Origin: Planctomicrobium piriforme
Lineage (GTDB): Bacteria > Planctomycetota > Planctomycetia > Pirellulales > PNKZ01
Length of the DNA stretch: 5,239 nt
Direction: 5' to 3'
Assembly: GCA_945877965.1 (NCBI GenBank)
Contig: CAMCTH010000379.1
Location: forward strand, 1 to 5,239
The translations under genes were made by a program, and so were the position numbers. Below are positions 1 through 5,239 of the stretch, in pieces; position 1 is the first letter of the stretch, and each line of letters begins with the position of its first letter. The notes under the pieces are model-generated. The model did not search any database. It was not told the DNA's origin and was given only the letters and a program-made list of their open reading frames with translations.

Positions 1-1214
1 AGAACAGCGCGCAGACGCCGTTGACCGAGAACCTGCTCAGCGGTGCCGCGGCGGCGAGCGGTGCGGTGACGGAACCCTTCGCGATCCCCAACAAGTTTCC
101 GAGTCCGTATATCCACCTGCATTATGCCCGCGGTTGTTCGGCGGCCGAGGCGTTCTATCAGGCGGTGAATGGGCCGTATCAATTGCTGATCGTCGGCGAC
201 GCTCTCTGCCGACCGTGGGCCGATCCGCCCCGCGTGACGGTTGCCGGAGTCGAGTCGGGCGCAACGGTGAAAGACGTGCTGACGCTGACGCCGTCGGCCA
301 AGACGCCGTTTCGGACCTACGTCGCTCGCTACGAAATGTACGTCGACGGCATGCTGTACGAAGTTTGCGACGGCGACAAGAAAGAGAGCCTCACGCTCGA
401 CACGCGGCGGCTGGCCGACGGTTATCACGAAGTGCGCGTGATGGCGGTCTGCACCGAGCCGATCGAAACGCGGGGCGGAGTTTTGCTACCGCTTACCGTT
501 GCCAATCGCGGCGCGACCGCGACGTTGGAACGAGTCGACGATCGTCCGGTCCGCTGGGGCGAGCCGCTGCGGCTCCGCGCGAAATCGGCCGGCGCGGCGG
601 CGCTCGTTCTGGCGCAAGGGAGTCGCACGCTGGCGCAAGGTCCCGGCGAGACGGCCGAGTTCACGTTCGATCCGCGGATTCTCGGCATGGGTCCGATCTC
701 ATTGCAAGTGGCGGCCGTCGGCGGCGCGGGCCCGAGCAGCAACGTCGTCTCGCCGCCGTTGGAACTTGAGATCCTGACGAACGATCCGTTGGCGTCGTTC
801 AAAATTCCCGGCGGCGCGCAGTTCAAGCCCGGCATGCTGCTGACGCAAGAAATGGGAGAGCCGCGGACCGTGTTCACGCTGTCGCCCGACAATTGGTTGG
901 CGGGGCAGGGGGTCGCGGCGGGCGAGGTCTTTGCGATCGTCGGCTTCTTGAACACCGAACGCGACGGCGAGTATCAGATTCAACTCCGGCACGCCATGCA
1001 GGCCGCCGTGTTGGTCGACGATCGCCCGTTGTACGAAGCGAAGAATGCGTCGACCGTCGTCGACTATATTCCGGTCGCGCTCAAGGCCGGTTTGCACAAG
1101 ATCGAAATTCGGGGCCGAGCGACCGAAGACCTCCGTCTCGACATTCGCTTCGGCTACGCCGGGATGCATCCGTTGCGTCCCGCATCGATGACGCACATCC
1201 CGCTGCCACAGTAA
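1..1214 (+). CDS. C-terminal part of a TIGR03790-like multi-domain protein (5' end outside window)
   Basis: The frame is open to the left edge (first whole codon at 3), so the gene begins upstream; the TTG at 21 is probably an internal leucine. About 403 residues are visible, ending at TAA 1212-1214. The first ~70 contain HYARGCSAAEAFYQAV and YQLLIVGDALCRPWA, which resemble from memory the closing strand and helix of TIGR03790-type gingipain/caspase-fold proteins (GDPLYRP-like ending). Any catalytic His/Cys of such a fold would lie outside the window. What follows (about 230-780) looks like one or two Ig-like beta domains. The end (about 790-1180) looks like a PA14-like or carbohydrate-binding sandwich, with EYQIQLRH, AAVLVDDRPLYE and GLHKIEIRG. 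No membrane segment is visible. An exported or cell-surface role is plausible, but the signal peptide cannot be seen. It lies 14 bases upstream of tadA, so co-transcription is likely. The coding call is firm; the family name is tentative. Confidence 0.8.
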   Translation, partial: NSAQTPLTENLLSGAAAASGAVTEPFAIPNKFPSPYIHLHYARGCSAAEAFYQAVNGPYQLLIVGDALCRPWADPPRVTVAGVESGATVKDVLTLTPSAKTPFRTYVARYEMYVDGMLYEVCDGDKKESLTLDTRRLADGYHEVRVMAVCTEPIETRGGVLLPLTVANRGATATLERVDDRPVRWGEPLRLRAKSAGAAALVLAQGSRTLAQGPGETAEFTFDPRILGMGPISLQVAAVGGAGPSSNVVSPPLELEILTNDPLASFKIPGGAQFKPGMLLTQEMGEPRTVFTLSPDNWLAGQGVAAGEVFAIVGFLNTERDGEYQIQLRHAMQAAVLVDDRPLYEAKNASTVVDYIPVALKAGLHKIEIRGRATEDLRLDIRFGYAGMHPLRPASMTHIPLPQ

Positions 1215-1218
1215 AGGA
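1213..1218 (+). promoter_or_regulatory. Ribosome binding site of tadA
   Basis: AAAGGA overlaps the stop codon of the upstream gene and lies 10 bases before the GTG at 1229. It is the main reason to prefer GTG 1229 over ATG 1247, which has no purine-rich stretch at a suitable distance. The overlap with the upstream stop suggests translational coupling. Confidence 0.5.
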
Positions 1219-1228
1219 TTCCTTCGTC

Positions 1229-1690
1229 GTGACGCACGAAACGTACATGCGGGCCGCACTTCGCGAAGCGGCCCAAGCCGGCGCCGAAGACGAAGTGCCG
1301 ATCGGCGCGGTGATCGTGCACGACGAAAAAATAATCGCCGCGGCCCATAACCAACGCGAACAACTCCGCGACCCGACGGCGCATGCCGAGATGATCGCCA
1401 TCACGCAGGCGGCGCAAACGTTGGGCGATTGGCGACTCGAAGAATGCCGGCTCTACGTCACCCTGGAGCCGTGCCCGATGTGCGCCGGCGCGATCGTGCA
1501 GGCGCGCATTCCGCACGTCATCTACGGCGCGGCCGATCCTAAGGCCGGCGCGGTCGACACGCTCTATCAACTACTCCGCGACCCTCGCTTGAATCATCGT
1601 TGCGAAACGACGGCGGGCCTGATGGCGGACGAATGCGGCCTGCTGCTGACACGATTCTTTCAAGAGAAACGCCGACAGGGGAAGAAGTGA
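1229..1690 (+). CDS. tadA: tRNA-specific adenosine deaminase TadA
   Basis: This 153-residue zinc enzyme deaminates adenosine 34 in the anticodon of tRNA-Arg(ACG) to inosine, so that one tRNA reads several arginine codons; it acts in the cytoplasm as a dimer. All cytidine/deoxycytidylate-deaminase-fold signatures are present: H52-A-E54 (zinc ligand and proton-shuttle glutamate) and P81-C82-P-M-C85 (the other two zinc ligands). The bacterial TadA signature DPKAGA is at 103-108, and the family C-terminal helix (CGLLLTRFFQEKRRQ) is intact. Length and motif spacing are typical, so nothing suggests decay. The start is set at GTG 1229 because AAAGGA lies 10 bases upstream; ATG 1247 (residue 7) is an alternative that keeps the whole domain. 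An in-frame open stretch reaches back to 893 but overlaps the upstream gene and is not coding. It probably sits in an operon with the preceding gene and is followed at once by a long hairpin. Confidence 0.96.
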   Translation: MTHETYMRAALREAAQAGAEDEVPIGAVIVHDEKIIAAAHNQREQLRDPTAHAEMIAITQAAQTLGDWRLEECRLYVTLEPCPMCAGAIVQARIPHVIYGAADPKAGAVDTLYQLLRDPRLNHRCETTAGLMADECGLLLTRFFQEKRRQGKK

Positions 1691-1700
1691 TAAGAATGCG

Positions 1701-1727
1701 TCCGCAGATTGCGCAGATTTCGCAGAT
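1701..1727 (+). repeat. Three tandem 9-base repeats, left arm
   Basis: Three consecutive 9-mers, tccgcagat, tgcgcagat and ttcgcagat, share the core CGCAGAT. They form the central part of the left arm of the convergent hairpin. Confidence 0.85.
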
Positions 1728-1780
1728 GGGAAGAGGATGAGAGAGCGCATCTCTCTGTCCGTCCTTCATTTCCATTTCTT

Positions 1781-1807
1781 ATCTGCGTAATCTGCGTAAT
1801 CTGTGGA
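1781..1807 (-). repeat. Three tandem 9-base repeats, right arm (inverted)
   Basis: On the + strand this reads atctgcgta, atctgcgta, atctgtgga: the inverted counterpart of the left-arm triplet, with 24 of 27 bases matching after reverse complementation. The first two units are identical. The third carries CTGTG in place of CTGCG. Confidence 0.85.
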
Positions 1808-1820
1808 TGTATTCTCCGTC

Positions 1821-3626
1821 CTAACGTCGATGCCCGAGCGCACCCTCGCTCGTCGCTAAGCGACTGCGGAGTTCCTCGGCTCGGGTTTGTAGAGCCGCGA
1901 GTTTGGAGTCGTCGTGACGTAGCTCGCGGCACGAGGCTTCCGTCGGTGCGAAGAGCGCCGGGACCGCCGAGCCGCCGGAAAGCCGTTCGCGGAAAGCATC
2001 GATCTCGCGATCGAGACCGCGCTTCAAACGTCCGGTGAACGACCAGAGCAGTAGTCCGCACCACGCGATCAGCGTCAGCCCCGCGGCGAGAAAAAACTCC
2101 AGGCCGTACAAAGGCTTGGCCGGGCCGAAGCCGAACTCTTCGACGAGCCACGAATCGTAGACGAAGTTTTTGAGGAACCGATAGACGAGGGCGACGAGCG
2201 GGACGAGCAGCAGTAACTCGTAACGACCGCGGGTCCACCAGCCGGTGTGTCGCTGAGCCAGTTGATCGACGGCCGCTTGCAACTCGCCGGCCGCGCGACC
2301 GACGAATTCTTCGGCCGCCGTCGCCGCTTGGTCGGCCACTGCTTCGTAACGAACCGCTTCGCGCGGCAAGTCGGCATCGGCGACGTAACCGTCGACGACG
2401 ATCGCGGCCGTGCGGAGATCGCTTTCGTTCCAGGCCATCGCCGCGCCGCGCTCGGCGGCGTTCTCCTCTCCTTTACGACGTCGACTCCGCTGCCAACGTC
2501 GGGCTCCTTCCAACGCACCCCACAGGGCCATCTGCGCCGGCGTCCGCACGCGCGAGAGCCCGAAGCCCGACGCGATGCCGCCGAGCGCTTGATAGCCGCG
2601 GAGCACGCAGGCGAACGGGCTGAATCCCCACCGCGCCGTCACCGCCTCGACGAGCCGCTCTTCCCAAAGCCGCCGATTGCCGTGCAATTCCATGGCCACG
2701 CGATCGACGAGTTGCGCGCCGAGTTTCGCTCGTTGCTCGCGGACCGCCGTCTCCAGCGGCGCGAGCGGACTCAACGCCGACTCATAGCGGACGCCGCAGC
2801 GCTCCAACGTCTCGTCGATCAGGTCGAGCACGTTCGCACGACGAATCCGCGCCGCCGCCGTCCCGGCGAGTTGCCGTGTTAGGAAGTCGACGAGTTTCGC
2901 AAAGTCCCCTTGCGGCGCGCGCCCGGCTCGGGCATCGGCCAGCGCGGCAACGCCGTCGACGTAGAACATCTCGCCGGCCGCAAAGTCTTCATTCAACACA
3001 CGTCGCCAATCTTCGCGGACGTCGTCGTCCACGTCGGCGTGAGTCTGCACGAAGACGAGTCGCGCGCCGGTCGCGGCGGCGGCCAACTCGGCCGACACTC
3101 GCGCGCTGCGATACTTCTGCTGCGTCGAGACGATCAACAGCACGTCGCAATGCGGCAGGATGTCGCGCAACCGCGCGAGGTTCGTGTCGCCCGACGCTTC
3201 GTCCTCGGTCGTGTCGGGATCGGGGCAATCGATCAACACGGCATGGTTGAGCAACGGCAGATCGCGTTCGACGCGGCGGACCGTCGTCGGATCGATGCCG
3301 AACAACTCCGGCTCGACGCCGGGTCGGGCGATGAACGTCGGCTGCCGCGTCGTGGGTCGTTGACGCCCCGCGGCACTGACGTCGTCGCCGGCCAGCGCGT
3401 TGACGAGCGTGCTCTTGCCGACGCCGGTGCCGCCGAGCGTCGCCACGACGAGCGGCGCTTCGATCCGCACGCGAACCGCATCGCTCCGCTGCAGCAGACG
3501 TCCAACCAGCGTGCGACATTCCCGGGCCGCCGGCCAGCGGACGTCGCGGTCGTGCCAGTCGTGCAAGGCCGAAAGCAAGGCGTCGACTTCGGCCAGCAGC
3601 GTCAGATGTTCCAACTCGTGTGACAT
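1821..3626 (-). CDS. Membrane-anchored P-loop GTPase with divergent G motifs, function unknown
   Basis: The product has 601 residues and a TRAFAC/dynamin-Era-like G domain at about 55-255. Visible motifs are G1 GGTGVGKS (65-72), a switch I region with PTTRQPT (91-97), G3 as DCPD (133-136) instead of DxxG, and G4 as THAD (195-198) instead of NKxD. QQKY (169-172) follows the third strand. From memory, DxPD plus a QKY segment also occurs in actinobacterial YfjP-like GTPases. The middle (about 260-460) looks helical, with an Ala/Arg-rich stretch at 370-395. Two hydrophobic segments follow, about 469-486 and 508-530, probably a membrane hairpin with both ends cytoplasmic, then a charged helical tail. 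This suggests a peripheral or membrane GTPase acting on membranes or envelope assembly; the role is unknown. The start is ATG 3626. It has no Shine-Dalgarno, but an upstream in-frame ATG at 3716 would translate through a hairpin repeat. The gene is convergent with tadA and divergent from the rluA-like gene. Confidence 0.88.
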   Translation of the reverse strand: MSHELEHLTLLAEVDALLSALHDWHDRDVRWPAARECRTLVGRLLQRSDAVRVRIEAPLVVATLGGTGVGKSTLVNALAGDDVSAAGRQRPTTRQPTFIARPGVEPELFGIDPTTVRRVERDLPLLNHAVLIDCPDPDTTEDEASGDTNLARLRDILPHCDVLLIVSTQQKYRSARVSAELAAAATGARLVFVQTHADVDDDVREDWRRVLNEDFAAGEMFYVDGVAALADARAGRAPQGDFAKLVDFLTRQLAGTAAARIRRANVLDLIDETLERCGVRYESALSPLAPLETAVREQRAKLGAQLVDRVAMELHGNRRLWEERLVEAVTARWGFSPFACVLRGYQALGGIASGFGLSRVRTPAQMALWGALEGARRWQRSRRRKGEENAAERGAAMAWNESDLRTAAIVVDGYVADADLPREAVRYEAVADQAATAAEEFVGRAAGELQAAVDQLAQRHTGWWTRGRYELLLLVPLVALVYRFLKNFVYDSWLVEEFGFGPAKPLYGLEFFLAAGLTLIAWCGLLLWSFTGRLKRGLDREIDAFRERLSGGSAVPALFAPTEASCRELRHDDSKLAALQTRAEELRSRLATSEGALGHRR

Positions 3627-3746
3627 GAAAGGCGAGCCGCGGGCGCAAGCCCACGGAGTATTCCAGGCGAAACCGAGAGAATGCACCGTCCATCGCGGCG
3701 ATTCGCTTCGTTCCATACTACTGCGCGGCTGGACGGTTTCGTACCC
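3627..3746. promoter_or_regulatory. Divergent intergenic region, presumed promoters for the GTPase and rluA-like genes
   Basis: Transcription of both flanking genes must start in or near this 120-base gap, because they face away from each other. I see no convincing -35/-10 pair in either direction. The best -10-like hexamer is CATACT at 3714-3719 (+ strand), with no good -35 partner. The gap is GC-rich and also contains the hairpin repeat at 3637-3656. If the rluA-like gene started at ATG 3681, the gap would shrink to 54 bases. Confidence 0.3.
3637..3656 (-). repeat. Short hairpin repeat in the GTPase 5' leader
   Basis: On the minus strand this reads CCGTGGGC-TTGC-GCCCGCGG: an 8-bp stem with a 4-base loop. 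The only non-Watson-Crick position is a G·U pair in minus-strand RNA (it would be a C·A mismatch on the + strand). It ends 10 bases before the GTPase ATG. I recall CCGTGGGC-N4-GCCCACGG palindromes as frequent intergenic repeats in planctomycete genomes; copy number here cannot be judged from the window. It could influence translation initiation of the GTPase or simply be a dispersed repeat. Confidence 0.6.
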
Positions 3747-4889
3747 ATGGCTTACGCTGAAGTTTCGTCGTTTCTTCCTGGAGCCGAGTCGCCCGTGCCC
3801 GATAAATCCGCTACGCAGACGTTTCACATCACCGCCGAAGAGGCCGGCAAGACCTTGGCCGCCATTCTGCGCGCACGCCTCGAAGGGACCCCCTGGTCGG
3901 CCGTGCAGCGCCTCGTCACTTCGCGGCGGATCATGGTCGACGGCAATTTGTGCCGCGACGAAGCCCGACGTTTGAAGCGAGCCGAAGTGGTGAAGGTGCT
4001 CGAGCATCCGCTGCCGCCGCCGCCGAAGGAAGAAGACGTCGTCATCCGCTATCTCGATTCGCAAGTCGTCGTCGTCGAGAAGCCGTCGGGCCTGACTTCG
4101 GTTCGGCATCACGAAGAGCGAGCCTGGAAGGAGGATCGCAAGAACATTCAGCCGACGCTCGAAGACCTGCTGCCGCGGATCATCGCCAAGTTGGAAAAGA
4201 GTGCTCGCGCGGCCCGACCGGTGAAGAAAGTTCGCGGTCCCAAGCCGGAGACGGGGGAGCGCAAGCCGGCCCGGACGCCGCCGGTTCGTCCGGTCCATCG
4301 GCTCGATCGCGAGACAAGCGGGTTGATGATCTTCGCCCGGACGGTGCCGGCCGAGCGACATCTCGGCATTCAGTTTCGCCAACACACGACGTATCGTCGT
4401 TATCTCGCCGTCGTCGAAGGGCATATCAAGACCGAGCAGCGGATCGAATCGCAACTGATTCGCGATCGGGGCGACGGCCGGCGCGGAAGCACCGACGAAG
4501 AAGACGTCGGCAAGACGTCGGTCACGCACGTCCGGCCGATCGAAGAGGTCGGCAACTACACGCTCGTCGAGTGTCGGCTCGAAACGGGGCGAACGCATCA
4601 GATTCGCATCCATCTGGCCGAGGCGGGGCATCCGCTGTGCGGCGAGAAGGTATATCGTCAGCCGCTCAAGGATTCGTTTATCCCCGACACGAGCGGTGCA
4701 CCGCGCGTCGCCCTGCATGCGGCCGAGTTCGGGTTCCAGCATCCGACGACCGGCGAAGATTTGAAGTTCTCGATGCCGCTGCCGCCCGACCTGGAACAGT
4801 TCATAAAAAAACTTCGCGGCACCGATAAACCGAAGCCGACGCGCCGCGAGCGCAAGGCTGCGAAACAAGGACCGGCGGAGGCCGAATGA
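3747..4889 (+). CDS. RluA-family pseudouridine synthase with S4-like N-terminus
   Basis: The enzyme isomerises uridine to pseudouridine in rRNA or tRNA. With ATG 3747 the product has 380 residues. An S4-like RNA-binding region lies at about 25-85 (SAVQRLVTSRRIMVDG), followed by the RluA fold: EKPSG (111-115), catalytic loop HRLDRETSG (184-192) with nucleophile D187, and GRTHQIRIHL (281-290) followed by GHPLCGEKVY. All core residues are present, so it should be active. Between KPSG and HRLD there are about 70 residues, roughly twice the spacing in E. coli RluD, including a Lys/Arg/Pro-rich stretch. The C-terminus is a basic tail (KPKPTRRERKAAK). Start alternatives: ATG 3681 adds 22 residues of unconvincing sequence, and GTG 3795 would also retain the S4 region. 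3747 is preferred because GGACGG lies 10 bases upstream and this leaves room for divergent promoters. Which uridine is modified cannot be read from sequence. Its stop overlaps the next gene's start by 4 bases. Confidence 0.93.
   Translation: MAYAEVSSFLPGAESPVPDKSATQTFHITAEEAGKTLAAILRARLEGTPWSAVQRLVTSRRIMVDGNLCRDEARRLKRAEVVKVLEHPLPPPPKEEDVVIRYLDSQVVVVEKPSGLTSVRHHEERAWKEDRKNIQPTLEDLLPRIIAKLEKSARAARPVKKVRGPKPETGERKPARTPPVRPVHRLDRETSGLMIFARTVPAERHLGIQFRQHTTYRRYLAVVEGHIKTEQRIESQLIRDRGDGRRGSTDEEDVGKTSVTHVRPIEEVGNYTLVECRLETGRTHQIRIHLAEAGHPLCGEKVYRQPLKDSFIPDTSGAPRVALHAAEFGFQHPTTGEDLKFSMPLPPDLEQFIKKLRGTDKPKPTRRERKAAKQGPAEAE
4805..4850 (+). other. Possible -1 slippery site with downstream stem inside the rluA-like gene
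   Basis: Seven consecutive A residues (4805-4811) lie in the frame A AAA AAA that favours -1 slippage. They are followed by a stem pairing TCGCGGC (4814-4820) with GCCGCGA (4843-4849) around a 22-base loop. A -1 shift would add five codons and then stop at TAA 4826-4828, removing the basic tail. The spacer to the stem is only 2 bases, shorter than in known bacterial cases, so this may be coincidence. Confidence 0.25.
4877..4881 (+). promoter_or_regulatory. Ribosome binding site of the CoA-transferase gene
   Basis: GGAGG ends 4 bases before the ATG at 4886, inside the last codons of the rluA-like gene. The spacing is slightly short. Together with the ATGA overlap it supports start 4886 over the in-frame ATG at 4919, which has no comparable site. 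Confidence 0.5.
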
Positions 4890-5239
4890 CGACCGGGGAC
4901 TCACCGTCGCGCGAACGAATGCCGCTCGCCGGCGTGCGGGTTCTTGATCTGTCTCGCATTCTGGCGGGACCGTTTTGCACGCAACTGTTGGCCGATCTCG
5001 GTGCCGACGTCGTGAAAGTCGAACGTCCCGGCACGGGGGACGACACGCGGGAATGGGGCCCGCCTTTCGTGGCGAACGATGCCGACGGCAAGCGCGGGCC
5101 GAGCGGATATTTCCTATCGTGCAATCGGGGGAAGCGTTCGCTGGTGCTCGACTTGGCGAAGCCCGAGAGCCGCGCCGTGCTCGACGATCTACTCCGCACG
5201 GCCGACGCGATGATCGAGAATTTTTTGCCCGACACGGTC
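4886..5239 (+). CDS. Class III (CaiB/BaiF) CoA-transferase, N-terminal part (3' end outside window)
   Basis: The 118 visible residues match the N-terminal Rossmann-like part of family III CoA-transferases, which move CoA between carboxylic acids (formyl-CoA, carnitine, succinyl-CoA and similar). The signature is clear: PLAGVRVLDLSRILAGPF (13-30), then QLLADLGADVVKVERP (33-48), the NRGKRSL segment (80-86) that contributes to CoA binding, and AKPESRAVLDDLLRTAD leading to IENFLP (110-115). The family is usually about 380-400 residues, so roughly 70% lies beyond the right edge. That missing part includes the catalytic aspartate that forms the acyl-enzyme anhydride, so activity and substrate cannot be judged. 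The start overlaps the stop of the rluA-like gene as ATGA, which indicates translational coupling and a shared transcript. The first 12 residues are a polar, non-conserved extension. Confidence 0.93.
   Translation, partial: MTTGDSPSRERMPLAGVRVLDLSRILAGPFCTQLLADLGADVVKVERPGTGDDTREWGPPFVANDADGKRGPSGYFLSCNRGKRSLVLDLAKPESRAVLDDLLRTADAMIENFLPDTV

Larger units (their letters stand above)
1693..1815 (+). repeat. Long imperfect hairpin repeat filling the convergent intergenic gap
   Basis: The arm 1693-1727 is complementary to 1781-1815: 30 Watson-Crick pairs, four G·U pairs and one U·U mismatch when read as + strand RNA. Pairing continues inward (1728-1737 with 1771-1780: six Watson-Crick, three G·U, one mismatch). 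The top holds a separate small stem, 1740-1745 with 1751-1756, around a 5-base loop. The structure fits between the tadA stop (1690) and the stop of the minus-strand GTPase gene (1821). Neither end is followed by a T run, so it is not a textbook intrinsic terminator, though it could block readthrough in both directions. I recall CGCAGATT-rich intergenic repeats of this kind, whose chance translations read ICVICVICG, from planctomycete and related genomes. I see no clear target-site duplication and no coding capacity. It could be a MITE-like or REP-like repeat, a terminator or a structured RNA. Confidence 0.85.

Noticed and set aside
893..1228. N-terminal extension of tadA by 112 codons
   Set aside because: It overlaps the upstream gene in another frame, has low-complexity Arg-rich sequence, and the TadA domain is complete from 1229.
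1691..1820. Classical rho-independent terminator for tadA or the GTPase gene
   Set aside because: The stem is far longer than usual and no T run follows it in either direction. It is annotated as a repeat with possible terminator activity instead.
1709..2038. Plus-strand open frame with ICVICVICG near its start
   Set aside because: It is a chance translation of the hairpin repeat's right arm followed by the antisense of the GTPase 3' end. The repetitive peptide reflects the 9-base DNA repeat.
2247..3623. Several long plus-strand frames across the GTPase gene
   Set aside because: They are Arg-rich, lack domains, and lie antisense to a gene with clear P-loop and membrane segments.
3627..3716. 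GTPase start at ATG 3716 (30 extra residues)
   Set aside because: The added residues would be encoded through the hairpin repeat, look non-conserved, and have no ribosome binding site upstream.
3627..4904. Minus-strand open frame continuing 426 codons upstream of the GTPase, which would make a 1027-residue protein
   Set aside because: It runs antisense to the rluA-like gene, whose + strand product has all family motifs. The extension is Arg-rich with no recognisable domain. Long stop-free antisense frames are expected in GC-rich genes.
4801..5235. Minus-strand open frame opposite the CoA-transferase
   Set aside because: The + strand frame has unmistakable CaiB/BaiF motifs. The minus frame is Ser/Arg-rich shadow sequence.

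Overview
The window is a GC-rich, densely packed bacterial chromosomal segment that looks planctomycete-like (Pirellulales or a relative). This rests on three things: the codon and base composition; the combination of a multi-domain beta-rich protein with an unusual membrane GTPase; and two intergenic hairpin repeats of a style I recall from planctomycete genomes. No marker gene fixes the taxonomy, so the assignment is an inference. Layout, left to right: (1) The 3' part of a + strand gene (1-1214), cut by the left edge, encodes a protein whose visible start resembles the end of a TIGR03790-like (gingipain/caspase-fold) domain and continues into beta-sandwich domains. (2) Fourteen bases later comes tadA (1229-1690), the tRNA adenosine deaminase that makes the wobble inosine. 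(3) The 130-base convergent gap (1691-1820) is almost filled by one long imperfect hairpin built from 9-base CGCAGAT-type repeats. (4) A minus-strand gene (1821-3626) encodes a 601-residue GTPase with a good P-loop, divergent G3 and G4 motifs and a C-terminal two-helix membrane hairpin. (5) A divergent gap (3627-3746) holds a second short hairpin repeat just upstream of the GTPase start, and presumably the promoters of both flanking genes. (6) A + strand RluA-type pseudouridine synthase (about 3747-4889) has an S4-like N-terminal region and an unusually long insertion before the catalytic motif. (7) A class III (CaiB/BaiF) CoA-transferase starts with a 4-base ATGA overlap and runs off the right edge. 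Function: two of the genes modify RNA (tadA on tRNA, the RluA enzyme on rRNA or tRNA), but they lie in separate transcription units, so I see no single pathway. The + strand pairs (beta-domain gene with tadA, and rluA-like with the CoA-transferase) look like two short operons, with the GTPase gene on its own between them. The most interesting material is non-coding: the convergent hairpin, whose imperfections almost all keep pairing in + strand RNA, and the small hairpin at the GTPase 5' end. A slippery A7 run followed by a stem near the end of the rluA-like gene is a speculative recoding site. I found no CRISPR array, tRNA, rRNA, insertion sequence or obvious defence system.
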